A stretch of DNA of 64,000 nucleotides from Haloactinospora alba. Lineage in GTDB: Bacteria > Actinomycetota > Actinomycetes > Streptosporangiales > Streptosporangiaceae. The notes below the pieces were generated by a model that worked only from the letters and a program-made list of their open reading frames with translations, was not told the DNA's origin and searched no databases. The DNA is taken from positions 3,581,501-3,645,500 of the forward strand of contig NZ_VFQC01000001.1 in the NCBI RefSeq assembly GCF_006717075.1, in the 5' to 3' direction. A program made the translations under genes and the position numbers. Shown piece after piece: positions 15,252-23,516 of the stretch (position 1 is its first letter; each line of letters opens with the position of its first letter).

Positions 15252-15569
15252 ATGCACTGGCTCTATCTGGCGCTCGCCGTCGTCTTCGAGATCACGTTCG
15301 CGCTCTGCGCGAACGCCTCGGAGGGATTCACCCGGCTGTGGTACTCCGTTCTCACCCTGGTGGTCGGCGCCGCCGCCACGTTCTCTCTCAGCCTGGCGCT
15401 GATCACCCTCGATGTGGGTGTCGGGTACGCGATCTGGACCGGGCTCGGCTCCGTCGGCGTCGTCCTCCTCGGCACGATGCTGTTCAAGGAGCGCCTCGAC
15501 TGGCGCAAGGTCCTCGGTATCGCGGTCGTCGTCATCGGCGTTGTCGGCCTCCAGCTCTCGGGAAGCTGA
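15252..15569 (+). CDS. Small multidrug resistance (SMR) transporter subunit 1
   Basis: At 105 residues and four hydrophobic segments it has standard SMR size. TM1 contains the essential glutamate (VVFEITFAL), followed by SEGFTRLW, GVGYAIWTGLGSVG and the TM4 dimerisation helix. AAGGA precedes ATG 15252. SMR proteins are proton-coupled exporters of cationic drugs or guanidinium. A second, longer SMR gene follows 75 bp later, as in heterodimeric pairs such as YkkC/YkkD or EbrA/EbrB, so the two probably work as antiparallel partners. The substrate cannot be read from sequence. Confidence 0.88.
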   Translation: MHWLYLALAVVFEITFALCANASEGFTRLWYSVLTLVVGAAATFSLSLALITLDVGVGYAIWTGLGSVGVVLLGTMLFKERLDWRKVLGIAVVVIGVVGLQLSGS

Positions 15570-15644
15570 ACGGCCCGGCACGACCGGCACAACCGCTGAC
15601 CGGCAACCGACGGCAACCCCCGCGCGCCGGCAAGGAGACACGAG

Positions 15645-16082
15645 ATGACGACGTCGCCGAACCAGCCTGACCACGCCACCCACAAGAGCAGTCCACGGCA
15701 GACCCGAGCCTGGGCCATACTCCTGATCGCCGGAATCTTCGAGATCGGCTATGCGGTGAGTACCGGCGGGAGTGAGGGTTTCACCAACGTTCCCTGGTCG
15801 ATATCCGCGGCGGTGTTCTTCTTCCTCACGGTGTTCACGCTCAGTGTCGCCCTCAAGGTCATCGACGTCGGCCTCGGATACGCCGTGTGGGTCGGCATCG
15901 GCGCCTCCGGCGCGGCGATCGTGAGCGCGTTCCTGTTCGACGAGCCGCTCACCCCACTACGCCTCTTCTGGATAGGCATGATCATCGTCGGCACGATCAT
16001 CCTGAAACTGACCGAGAGTTCTGAGCAAGGCGAAATATCCGAAGCTACCGAACAACTCGCGGAGTCGGACAACCGAGCGTGA
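15645..16082 (+). CDS. Small multidrug resistance (SMR) transporter subunit 2
   Basis: A 145-residue SMR protein carries extra polar N- and C-terminal extensions around the four-helix core (about residues 22-124). TM1 carries the conserved glutamate (GIFEIGYAV). SEGFTNVPW, GLGYAVWVGIGASG and FLFDEPLTPLRL follow the family pattern. A good GGAGA ribosome-binding site precedes ATG 15645. The charged cytosolic tail (SSEQGEISEATEQ) is unusual and may fix topology in the heterodimer. Confidence 0.87.
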   Translation: MTTSPNQPDHATHKSSPRQTRAWAILLIAGIFEIGYAVSTGGSEGFTNVPWSISAAVFFFLTVFTLSVALKVIDVGLGYAVWVGIGASGAAIVSAFLFDEPLTPLRLFWIGMIIVGTIILKLTESSEQGEISEATEQLAESDNRA

Positions 16083-16218
16083 CCGATATGCTCGGCCCCC
16101 TTCTCCCCGATTCTCCTCGACCCGGTGGGAGAGGTCCGCTGAGCGGTGGCATCCGAGGCGACACCGGTGTTGGAATCCGACAAAATCAGTGGTCACCTAC
16201 CGAATTCCATGAACGGTA

Positions 16219-16863
16219 ATGTATCATGACAAACGCGTAACGATAAGCCGTACTGTCGGCAAGGACAACAGGCGACCAGGAAGAAACACTTCACTGCGCG
16301 CTACCATTCGGCAGGCCCGTGCGCTCACCGAGCCTGCCGAAGGTGCCTCTGGGAGGACGGTCATCGATCACGACACCCCGCCCCACGTTCCCGCCGCTCG
16401 TGACCTGACAGCGGACGGCGTGCTATGGACTCGTACCGTGGCCCTGTACTCCCAGGTCGACAGGGAGGTCGCGCGCGCCCTGCACCGGCGGTTCGGGCTC
16501 TGGCTCTCCGAGTTCCTGGCCTTGGCCGCGTGCGCGGCCGCGCCCTGTGGTGAGATGCGCATGCAGGACCTCACGGACGCGGTCCATCTCAACCAGAGCT
16601 CGGTCAGCCGTTTGGTCGGTCGCCTCGAACGGACCCAGCTGACCGAGCGGCGGATCTGCGAGTGTGACCGGCGCGGTGTGTACACCGGCATCACCGAATA
16701 CGGGCTCAAGGTTTTCCGCGAAGCCGCTCCCGTCTACGAGGCCGCGCTCCGGGAGGCGTTCCAGCGCGCCAGCGCCGATCCCCATCTCGCCCCGGTCGTA
16801 CACGCCCTCCGCAACGCCGAGATCCCCGACACCGCCTCCGAGACCACCGCTCCGCCCCAGTAG
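16219..16863 (+). CDS. MarR-family transcriptional regulator
   Basis: The 214-residue frame contains a MarR-type winged helix near residues 85-170. It shows MRMQDLTDAVHLNQSSVSRL as recognition region, VGRLERTQLTERRICECDRRG as wing, and an N-terminal dimerisation helix (WTRTVALYSQVDREVARAL). The first 50 or so residues are not MarR-like, and the ATG at 16219 has a weak ribosome-binding site, so the true start may be further in. Three cysteines in the C-E-C-D region and nearby could sense oxidants or metals (speculative). It probably controls the SMR pair just upstream. Confidence 0.8.
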   Translation: MYHDKRVTISRTVGKDNRRPGRNTSLRATIRQARALTEPAEGASGRTVIDHDTPPHVPAARDLTADGVLWTRTVALYSQVDREVARALHRRFGLWLSEFLALAACAAAPCGEMRMQDLTDAVHLNQSSVSRLVGRLERTQLTERRICECDRRGVYTGITEYGLKVFREAAPVYEAALREAFQRASADPHLAPVVHALRNAEIPDTASETTAPPQ

Positions 16864-17034
16864 GCACCCGCGGCGGGAGCCCGTCCGGATACGCCCGCCC
16901 CACCTCGGATCGGGACGCCACCGAGGGGACACGGACGCGGGGGCCCGCCTTTCCCGCACAGGTGTCGGGGGCGGTTCACGGTGGTGGTCGCCCCCGCTCG
17001 GAAAAGGCACCTCGTGCATGTCCGAGCTCCGGGG

Positions 17035-17688
17035 TCACTCCCGGTCCGGGAGCTCGATCCGCCACGTCTCGTTGCCTGAGCCGTACAGGTATCCATCCGG
17101 CTCCGAGACGGCCACGACCCCGACGGCCCGCTCAGTGGTGTCCGGGGGGATCGTGCCCGTAGCGGGCAGCAGGTCCTCACCCGGCGCGTCGGAACCCACG
17201 TCCTCCGGGACGACCTCGTGGAAGGTTCCGTCCCCGGACTCTTTGACATCCTTGCCCTCGGAGACCTCACCGTCGGCGCCGACATGGCGGGCGAACCCGA
17301 GGCGGCTTATCGCGTCGCTGCCTGTGTTGGTGATGGTCACGTCAACCGCGGCGAACAAGTAGTCCTCGGGTTCCGTTACGAAAACGGGGTTGTCCTTGCG
17401 GTCATCGCCGTAAGCGGTCCCGGTGATCTCCTCGTAGTACCGCACGTCGTCGACGGTGAGCTCGTAGCGGTCGCCGTGCATGGTCCGGATGTCCGCCGAG
17501 TCGCCGACCGCCAGCGTTGCGACGTCCGGCCCGCCGGCGCCACCCTGCCCCCTCTCGGACTCCTCACTCCTGTCACCAGGAGCTCCTTCGAGTTGCTGCG
17601 AGGCGTACATCCCGCGGCCGAACCAGCCCGCAACCAGTCCGAGAACCAGCGCCCCTGCCGCGGCAGCGAGCCATGCCCACTTTTTCAT
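17035..17688 (-). CDS. Membrane-anchored protein with a DUF4352-like extracellular domain (paralog 2)
   Basis: The 217-residue protein starts at ATG 17688 (MKKWAW), preferred over upstream in-frame starts because GGAGC precedes it and the paralog begins at the matching point. It has a single N-terminal membrane anchor, a charged linker and the same beta-rich domain (VGDSADI, YELTVDDVRYYEE, VTITNTG, WRIELPDRE). Similarity to 14033-14704 extends into both flanks. The two copies bracket the SMR/MarR genes. Function unknown. Confidence 0.78.
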   Translation of the reverse strand: MKKWAWLAAAAGALVLGLVAGWFGRGMYASQQLEGAPGDRSEESERGQGGAGGPDVATLAVGDSADIRTMHGDRYELTVDDVRYYEEITGTAYGDDRKDNPVFVTEPEDYLFAAVDVTITNTGSDAISRLGFARHVGADGEVSEGKDVKESGDGTFHEVVPEDVGSDAPGEDLLPATGTIPPDTTERAVGVVAVSEPDGYLYGSGNETWRIELPDRE

Positions 17689-17955
17689 GGTGCTCCGTTC
17701 CACGATCCCCGGACATGAGGCGCACGGCCGCCCTCGCAGGTTCCCGGCGACGCGCTTCCGACAGCCCGTAGCCCAGGATCGCGGAGCGCGTGACACGCCG
17801 GAACGGAGGCATGCACGGCCTCCCGTCACACCCCCGGCTACGCGTCCGCTCGTCCGAGGCGCGCGGAGGCAGGGACATGTGTCCCGGATTCCGGCGTCGA
17901 GCGTGGAGCTGGCTCCGCGCTCGGCCGCCGAACGTGACTGCGGCTCAACACTCGA

Positions 17956-18135
17956 TCAGACCCTGGAGCCGGATCCGCCTCGTGTCTTGAGGAGCTTGGA
18001 GATCCCGGCTGCGCCCAGGAGGACGGCGCCGATGATCAGTGCCCACTTCAGCAGGCCCATCAGCAGGCTGAAGAGCCACCCCGCGACAAAGACAACGGCG
18101 ATTGCGGCGACGATGATCAGGAGTATGCGTCCCAT
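17956..18135 (-). CDS. Small two-TM conserved-type membrane protein
   Basis: A 59-residue frame starts at ATG 18135 (MGRILLIIVAAIAVV). It has two long hydrophobic segments (about residues 3-30 and 31-45) and ends with a basic, Gly/Ser-rich tail (LKTRGGSGSRV). Codon use is normal for the genome. Proteins of this size and pattern are common and uncharacterised in actinobacteria. It is not close in sequence to the small proteins of the Rhs array. Confidence 0.6.
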   Translation of the reverse strand: MGRILLIIVAAIAVVFVAGWLFSLLMGLLKWALIIGAVLLGAAGISKLLKTRGGSGSRV

Positions 18136-18242
18136 ACCGCCAACCGTACGGGGCGGTACGCCCCGAAGTCAGGGCCTCGAGGAGAGATCCAGGGTCGCCT
18201 CAGGGGTGATTCAGGGACTGTCCCGGTGCCCTCGGAGGGCCG

Positions 18243-18857
18243 GTGGTCCGGCGGCACCCGGACGGCAGCGTCTCCCCGGGCGTTCCGTCAGTGGTTCCTG
18301 CCATGCTCGACACGCCATGCGCGACGGATGGGGAGAGCTATGTCCAGTACCAATGTGGCGGTCCCGGGTGTGCTCGCCGTCCGTCTATGCGAAGGGGCCC
18401 GGGCCATTGGCGTGAGGATGACCTGCGCCGGGTGGTGGCCGAGCTGGGGTGGCAGTGGCCGGACAGCGAGACCGCCACGTGTGGGAAGCTCTTCCTGGAG
18501 ACCGGCCCGGACACCGAAGACGCCTGGCTCAGGCCGGTCGGGAAGGTGGAGCGTTCCCACGTCAACGGAGAGCAGTATGTGGAGCTCAGCGTCGAGCTCG
18601 GCCGCGACGGGGGAACCGACAGCGACAAAGCCGACATGACGGACTCCACGGCACCGCGTTGCCAGGGAGACCACGTCCGAGTCGGGGAACAGGAACTCCC
18701 CTCCCCCGACTCCGCTCCATCACCCGGTGCACGATCCGGTTCCTCTGGGGCGCCCTCAGAGTCCTGCCGTACCCAGGGAGCAGCACCCGGTGACTACGAC
18801 GCCATACGTGTTTCGTCACGGATCCTGCCGAGTGATTTCGTGAGAGCCTCCATATAG
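18243..18857 (+). CDS. Hypothetical protein, possibly partial or decayed
   Basis: Only the middle of this 204-residue frame looks protein-like. It reads EDDLRRVVAELGWQWPDSE, then KLFLETGPDTEDAWLRPVGK and NGEQYVELSVELG, with good third-position GC. The first 60 and last 70 residues look non-coding, and the 3' end overlaps the convergent operon at 18794. The real gene may be shorter (about 18,380-18,650) or a remnant of a small actinobacterial DUF protein. I do not recognise the family. Confidence 0.35.
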   Translation: MVRRHPDGSVSPGVPSVVPAMLDTPCATDGESYVQYQCGGPGCARRPSMRRGPGHWREDDLRRVVAELGWQWPDSETATCGKLFLETGPDTEDAWLRPVGKVERSHVNGEQYVELSVELGRDGGTDSDKADMTDSTAPRCQGDHVRVGEQELPSPDSAPSPGARSGSSGAPSESCRTQGAAPGDYDAIRVSSRILPSDFVRASI

Positions 18858-19609
18858 ATCTCCGCCTCCCTCTCATCGGAAAAAGAGGAGTCATAACGCG
18901 TTTCCGCGAGCTGCACCACGATCAGCGACAAAATATTACTGAAGGACTGCACAGAAACGGTAAGCTGCCCCAGCGAAGCGGAGAGGCCCCTCAAAGGGTA
19001 TATTTCATTTACAACCTGATGCAGCCTTTCTTCATGCTCCTGAAAATCCCTTTGCGCATCACGAAGACGCTCCCTGATATCCTTCTGCTTCCTAATGAGA
19101 CTAAGAAAAGATTCAGCAACCTGAAGCCACGCATTCCTCCTGGCATTTTCCACTCGCTCTTCCAGTTCTTCCATATTTCTCACGCACTCCTCGACCTCTT
19201 CTAACGCCACCTTCCGCTGCGCTTCTCTTCGTTTCTCCTCAGCGGTGAGTGTGGAGATATCGCCCGATATTCTCGCGCGCGATCCCTCGACAGTCTTCCT
19301 GACTACTGCTACCCTCGTTCGCAGTTCCTCCGCCCCTCGCCCGAGTTCCTCTATCTCCTGTTTAACGCCATTCTGGTAGGCCGGACCCGTCATCGAACCC
19401 GGTTTTATACTACGCAACGCTTCCAGGTGAGTGTCCGCGAACTGGTACAGGGAATTTCCTTCGCTCTTGGCGTTCGGGACAAGGGTGTGCAGGATTCCGT
19501 CAATATGTCCACGCATGTCATTAAAACGTGACGTTTCCCCCTGTTCACCTGCAATCTGGGTCGATAGCTCCTCAATCTTTCCCAACGCCTGGAAAAAAAT
19601 TGAACCCAT
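18794..19609 (-). CDS. Alpha-helical protein, third gene of a putative tripartite alpha-pore-forming toxin operon
   Basis: The 271-residue protein is predicted almost all helical, with long heptad-rich stretches in the middle (EEKRREAQRKVALEEVEECV, then RKQKDIRERLRDAQRDFQEH). A less polar helix near residues 205-235 contains SASLGQLTVSVQSF. There is no signal peptide. It starts 2 bp after the stop of the preceding gene, so it is co-translated. The general build (long helix bundle, about 270-370 residues, one of three adjacent genes) fits the ClyA/HBL/NHE superfamily. The family call rests on architecture, not on a diagnostic motif. The DNA is AT-rich compared with its surroundings, suggesting transfer. 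Confidence 0.6.
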   Translation of the reverse strand: MGSIFFQALGKIEELSTQIAGEQGETSRFNDMRGHIDGILHTLVPNAKSEGNSLYQFADTHLEALRSIKPGSMTGPAYQNGVKQEIEELGRGAEELRTRVAVVRKTVEGSRARISGDISTLTAEEKRREAQRKVALEEVEECVRNMEELEERVENARRNAWLQVAESFLSLIRKQKDIRERLRDAQRDFQEHEERLHQVVNEIYPLRGLSASLGQLTVSVQSFSNILSLIVVQLAETRYDSSFSDEREAEIYMEALTKSLGRIRDETRMAS

Positions 19610-19611
19610 TT

Positions 19612-20727
19612 TCAGGAAACCTTGTCGAATTTGCTTTTTATTTTCTTCGACAAGTCTTTTTGGGCCGACTCTTTGTCGTAGTCCCGGGCCCCGTTGAACT
19701 GGTTCTCTATGGTCTGGGCCGCCTGCACCACACTCTCGGCGCCTGTTGCCACGTTCTCAGTGTATATCTCACGAAGGTCACCAGAGCTAAGTTTCCCCTG
19801 CAATGCGTCGTGCTCGACGTTTTCCAAACGCTTACGCAGCACATTCCACGCATTCGACACCTCCTGCGCGGATTGTGCTGCTTTCTCAACCTTAGCGGAG
19901 AGGCTTTCCATTCCGGTAGAAAAATCTGTGAAGGCCTTGACGCCATTGTCCAACTGGGCCTTCTGTGTCATTATGTCCCTTTTTGTATCAACAAGCTTGG
20001 ACAAACTCAATCCGCTGGCAATAGCACCTGCGGTCCCAGCCACGACGCAGGATACTCCCCCAACGATCAGCAGAGTCGAAGCACCACCGGTAAACAGCTC
20101 CCCAACCGCCCCCAAGAGTATCATCGCGACACCACCGACAATCAGGATGCCACTCGCCACCGCAGCAACCGATTTGCTGTCGATTTCATCCTGAACATCT
20201 TTCAATTTTTTCTTCAGGTCCTCAAGCGCACCTTTATCCCCTTTGGTGTAGGAATTTAGTTCAGTTGCGTACGTGGTGATATTCCCCGCGGCGGATGAAT
20301 AGTCCTTCTGTAGAGAGTTGAGTTTATCAACGAGCCCTCGGGTTGATTTATTGTAATAATCCGTCCTTTCTATTATGGTCCTCAGGCGCGTTGCGAACTT
20401 TTCCTTGCTGTCTTCCTCCAGATGCTTTTTCAAGTCTTTCTGTATTTCATAGAACCCTCGTATATCCTCAATCGTCCCGATAATCAGGGGATGAGTTTTG
20501 AACAAATATCTTTCTGCTATATCCTTGTCCCGCTTTATTTCCTCATTGAATTTTTTCTCGATTGTTTTTACTTTATCTGGCACCCCGTCTCCAAGATCAA
20601 TCAAGGATTGCCGCTCAATTGCGAGTGACGCGGCCTGCAGATTGAGCCCTTGGGAAGACTGGTTCTTCAGCACCTCCTTTCCTTTGTCCTGATCCTTTTT
20701 TATTTCCTGAGAAATTTCACTGGACAC
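19612..20727 (-). CDS. HBL/NHE-like alpha-helical pore-forming toxin component with hydrophobic head
   Basis: This protein has 371 residues from GTG 20727, preferred because GGGGGA lies at the right distance; TTG 20739 is an in-frame alternative. Long amphipathic helices flank a strongly hydrophobic insertion near residues 185-245, with VAAVASGILIVGGVAMILLG and GGASTLLIVGGVSCVVAGT. A long helix bundle with one hydrophobic head hairpin is the hallmark of Bacillus HBL/NHE and related ClyA-type toxins, where the head inserts into the target membrane. There is no signal peptide. It is the most probable pore-forming subunit of the three-gene operon. Confidence 0.72.
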   Translation of the reverse strand: MSSEISQEIKKDQDKGKEVLKNQSSQGLNLQAASLAIERQSLIDLGDGVPDKVKTIEKKFNEEIKRDKDIAERYLFKTHPLIIGTIEDIRGFYEIQKDLKKHLEEDSKEKFATRLRTIIERTDYYNKSTRGLVDKLNSLQKDYSSAAGNITTYATELNSYTKGDKGALEDLKKKLKDVQDEIDSKSVAAVASGILIVGGVAMILLGAVGELFTGGASTLLIVGGVSCVVAGTAGAIASGLSLSKLVDTKRDIMTQKAQLDNGVKAFTDFSTGMESLSAKVEKAAQSAQEVSNAWNVLRKRLENVEHDALQGKLSSGDLREIYTENVATGAESVVQAAQTIENQFNGARDYDKESAQKDLSKKIKSKFDKVS

Positions 20728-20769
20728 GGCATCCCCCAAAACTCGAAATCAAGCCCATACAGCCCTGCT

Positions 20770-21792
20770 TTATGTAATCTGCTCCTCGAGGTGCTTGATT
20801 TCCGACGCAAGGCTCGACCATTTTTCGCGGAAGCTCGGCCAAGCAGAAACCAAGGACTCCGGGGAAACATTTTTCTCGTGCTCCAGGGAAGAGAAATTAT
20901 GTGACACTCGATCCCAGGTAGCCGTCAGGGAACCGGCACTCTCCATCACCCTGTGCAGACTTCGGAAATAGACAAGCACTTCATCACTGATCTCGACCGA
21001 AACCGCCAGACTCATATCAGATTTCGCCAAATCAGTGTGCGCAGACTGCAACTCTTTTATATGATCCTTGAAGTCGCTCATCGCTTTCTTCGACTTTTTG
21101 CTCGACTCGGGTATGTCGATAACAGAATCTGATATATCATCAGAATCGCCCGAGGCCTCCCCTTCTTTTTTCGCTCTTGCCTTCTCAATGGAACCGGCGA
21201 TGGAGTTTATTATCTTCCCTGCGTCTTTCCCAATGTTTTTCGTACAACGGGAAAACTCCTCAAGATCGTCTTCTATGTCCTTGTTGATCTTTTTTATCCT
21301 TTCCCTCTTATTGTTAATTTCACCATCATTTCCAGAGAGTCTATTTATCCTGCCATCCAGATGTTTTTCCAAAAAATCCACATCGTACTTCGCCCTCTCT
21401 TGGAACGAAACGAGACCGTTGAAAAACCCCCGCGAAAAAGACTTGTTGTCCTCCAGCTTCCTCTTCGTCAGGTCCATCCGCGCTAAAAACTTGTTGGTAC
21501 TCTCTCCCGGGGACGGAAGCTGATCGACAATGAGCTTGACTCCCTCCAGTATATTTATCGCCTCCGGAATCTTTTTCTCAAGGTAGTCTTTCGCGTGTTC
21601 CTCTACGTGTCCCTGGCAATCGACCAATGACTGTTTTTCATCCGCTTCTCCCAGGGCAAGAGTCACATCAGGCTGCCTCTGAACGACCAGCGCCCGGGCG
21701 CGCGCTGTCAGCATGTTTCCCATGAGGGAGTCGATGTCATCGGAGATCCGGCCGGGACCCAGGTCGGGTACTGTCGTTGTCGTTTCGGACAC
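20770..21792 (-). CDS. Alpha-helical protein, first gene of the putative tripartite alpha-pore-forming toxin operon
   Basis: The 340-residue protein starts at GTG 21792 behind AAAGG. It is predicted as long helices, including YDVDFLEKHLDGRINRL and INNKRERIKKINKDIEDDLE. A Ser/Asp/Lys-rich linker lies near residues 215-240, and there is no long hydrophobic segment. The first 60 residues are less structured. The second gene follows after a gap of 30-42 bp. In tripartite alpha-toxins, components lacking a hydrophobic head act in receptor binding or ring assembly; that role here is inferred. Base composition is low-GC like the two genes behind it. Confidence 0.6.
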   Translation of the reverse strand: MSETTTTVPDLGPGRISDDIDSLMGNMLTARARALVVQRQPDVTLALGEADEKQSLVDCQGHVEEHAKDYLEKKIPEAINILEGVKLIVDQLPSPGESTNKFLARMDLTKRKLEDNKSFSRGFFNGLVSFQERAKYDVDFLEKHLDGRINRLSGNDGEINNKRERIKKINKDIEDDLEEFSRCTKNIGKDAGKIINSIAGSIEKARAKKEGEASGDSDDISDSVIDIPESSKKSKKAMSDFKDHIKELQSAHTDLAKSDMSLAVSVEISDEVLVYFRSLHRVMESAGSLTATWDRVSHNFSSLEHEKNVSPESLVSAWPSFREKWSSLASEIKHLEEQIT

Positions 21793-22379
21793 TCTCGGAC
21801 CTTTCTTCGGTATACGCGCACTCCAAAAGGGGACCCGCTACGTCTGCAGGCGGACCCCCGAAAAGAAACGAAAAACACGCGCTCGCTCCAGCCCCGATGC
21901 TAGGAACCCATATTTTCTGTGGCACGCACCCATGGGACACCTGTCCTTTCTTTAAATAATATTGGTGAGATCTTTCTTTCTCGGGTGGGAGAGGTCCCGT
22001 GGTTCTCGTGCCACGGGAGGGCTGTGCCGCTGATCGTCGTAGGTGGAAGGTGCAGGGCAAGACAGGGACACCGGGATCATCCACGGGGACGGGGCACACG
22101 CGTGGTGTCCCGTCCCTTCCGGCTTTCCGGGGAGGGAGCCCCGGAAAGCCGGGCGCCGCGTGCAGAGTCCGACTTCGCGGGCGGGATCTCCCCGGGCCCG
22201 TCCCCGGAAGCGCCGCCGTGGCCCTGCGTCTGCTGGCGCGCCGCCACCGGATCACCCACGGCCGCCGCTGCTATCCGCTGGGGCGCTCGCCCGCTGACAC
22301 CAGCGGCCTGACCGCCCGGCGAACGCTTCCGGTCAGAGCACGAGGCCGGTGACCCTGGCCCTTCCGTGGCAGAGGCCCC
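21793..22379. other. Intergenic region between toxin-like operon and lacI-type gene
   Basis: The first 170 bp are AT-rich and probably hold the promoter of the minus-strand operon. Two strong inverted repeats follow: TCCCGTGG (21995-22002) with CCACGGGA (22011-22018), and the one listed at 22119-22152. No gene is seen. Confidence 0.4.
22119..22152. terminator. Perfect 14-bp hairpin
   Basis: CCGGCTTTCCGGGG (22119-22132) pairs with CCCCGGAAAGCCGG (22139-22152) around a 6-nt loop. It is strong enough to stop or insulate transcription, but it lies downstream of no recognised gene end, so a gene on this side may have been lost. Confidence 0.45.
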
Positions 22380-22408
22380 TTGACACCCTGTGTGTTAGCG
22401 CTAACAAT
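22380..22408 (+). promoter_or_regulatory. Promoter of the LacI-type gene with overlapping operator
   Basis: TTGACA at 22380-22385 and AACAAT at 22403-22408 are spaced by 17 bp. The perfect palindrome TGTTAGCGCTAACA (22393-22406) overlaps the -10. This is the classical LacI/GalR-type operator, so the regulator very likely represses itself. Confidence 0.75.
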
Positions 22409-22460
22409 ATTTCCTACGTCACAACGGCGTTTCCCCGGCGTTGCGAGGATTGGGGGTGCC

Positions 22461-23489
22461 ATGCCGGCTGCGAACGGGCACAGCCCTGTCATGGCCGACG
22501 TCGCGCGGATGGCGGGAGTGTCGCACCAGACGGTCTCGCGCGTGCTCAACGGGCACCCCAACGTCAAGGCCGAGACCCGCACGCGGGTGGAGATGGCCAT
22601 CGATGAGCTCGGATACCTCCGCAACTCCTCGGCGCGGGCACTGGTGACCCGGCGCACCAGTGTCATCGGGGTCATCGCGTTCGACCCGACGTTGTACGGT
22701 CCGGCCAGCACCCTGGGCGGGATCGAGCGCGCCGCCCGCGCGGCCGGCTACTTCCTCAGCGTCGTCACCCTGCAGACGGTCACCCATGAGGCCGTCCGCG
22801 AGGCGATGGACTACCTCGCCCAGCAGTCGGTCGAGGGCTACATCGTGATCGCTCCCCTGCGTACCGTGGTCGAGGGTCTGGCGGACCTTCCCCACGGGCG
22901 CCCGGTGGTCGCCGTCGAGGGCGGGCAGGCGCCGGACATTCCGGTGGTCTGTGTGGACCAGCCCGGTGGGGCCTACCTCGCCACCCGGCACATGATCGAG
23001 CTCGGTCACCGCACCGTCCACCACATCGCCGGCCCGCACGACTGGCTGGAGTCCGAGGGGCGCGTGGCCGGGTGGCACCGGGCGCTGGAGGAGGCCGGCG
23101 CTCCGGTGCCCGAGCCGCTGTGGGGGAACTGGCGCCCCAGGGAGGGCTACGAGCTCGGCCGGCGGCTCGCCGACGACCGCGAGGTCACCGCGGTGTTCGT
23201 GGCCAACGACCAGATGGCGTTGGGTGTGCTGCGCGCGCTCGGGGAGGCGGGACTGCGCGTGCCGCAGGAGGTGAGCGTCGTCGGGTTCGACGACGTACCC
23301 GAGGCGGAGTTCTTCACGCCGCCGTTGACGACGGTGGCCCAGGACTTCAGCGAAGTGGGGCAGCGCAGCATCGCGTTGCTGCTCTCGCTGCTGGAGGACT
23401 CCGAATCGCCGGAGTCGGCCCCCAAACGCGACGTCGTACCGGCACGGCTGGTGACCCGCCAGAGCACCGCACCCCCGTCGACCAGATAG
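22461..23489 (+). CDS. LacI-family transcriptional regulator of the arabinose genes
   Basis: This protein has 342 residues from ATG 22461, chosen because the longer frame from 22380 would translate the promoter itself. The N-terminal helix-turn-helix (VARMAGVSHQTVSRVLNGHP) and hinge (AIDELGYLRNSSARAL) are canonical. A periplasmic-binding-protein-like sugar-sensing domain follows (VIGVIAFDPTLYGP, VVCVDQPGGAY, VFVANDQMALG, VVGFDDVPEAEFFTPPLTTV). It is followed 27 bp later by araB, whose 5' end contains a second copy of the operator. The inducer is probably L-arabinose or a derivative, inferred from context. Confidence 0.92.
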   Translation: MPAANGHSPVMADVARMAGVSHQTVSRVLNGHPNVKAETRTRVEMAIDELGYLRNSSARALVTRRTSVIGVIAFDPTLYGPASTLGGIERAARAAGYFLSVVTLQTVTHEAVREAMDYLAQQSVEGYIVIAPLRTVVEGLADLPHGRPVVAVEGGQAPDIPVVCVDQPGGAYLATRHMIELGHRTVHHIAGPHDWLESEGRVAGWHRALEEAGAPVPEPLWGNWRPREGYELGRRLADDREVTAVFVANDQMALGVLRALGEAGLRVPQEVSVVGFDDVPEAEFFTPPLTTVAQDFSEVGQRSIALLLSLLEDSESPESAPKRDVVPARLVTRQSTAPPSTR

Positions 23490-23516
23490 CCCGCCACGTC
23501 TCTCCTGGAGCCCCCC

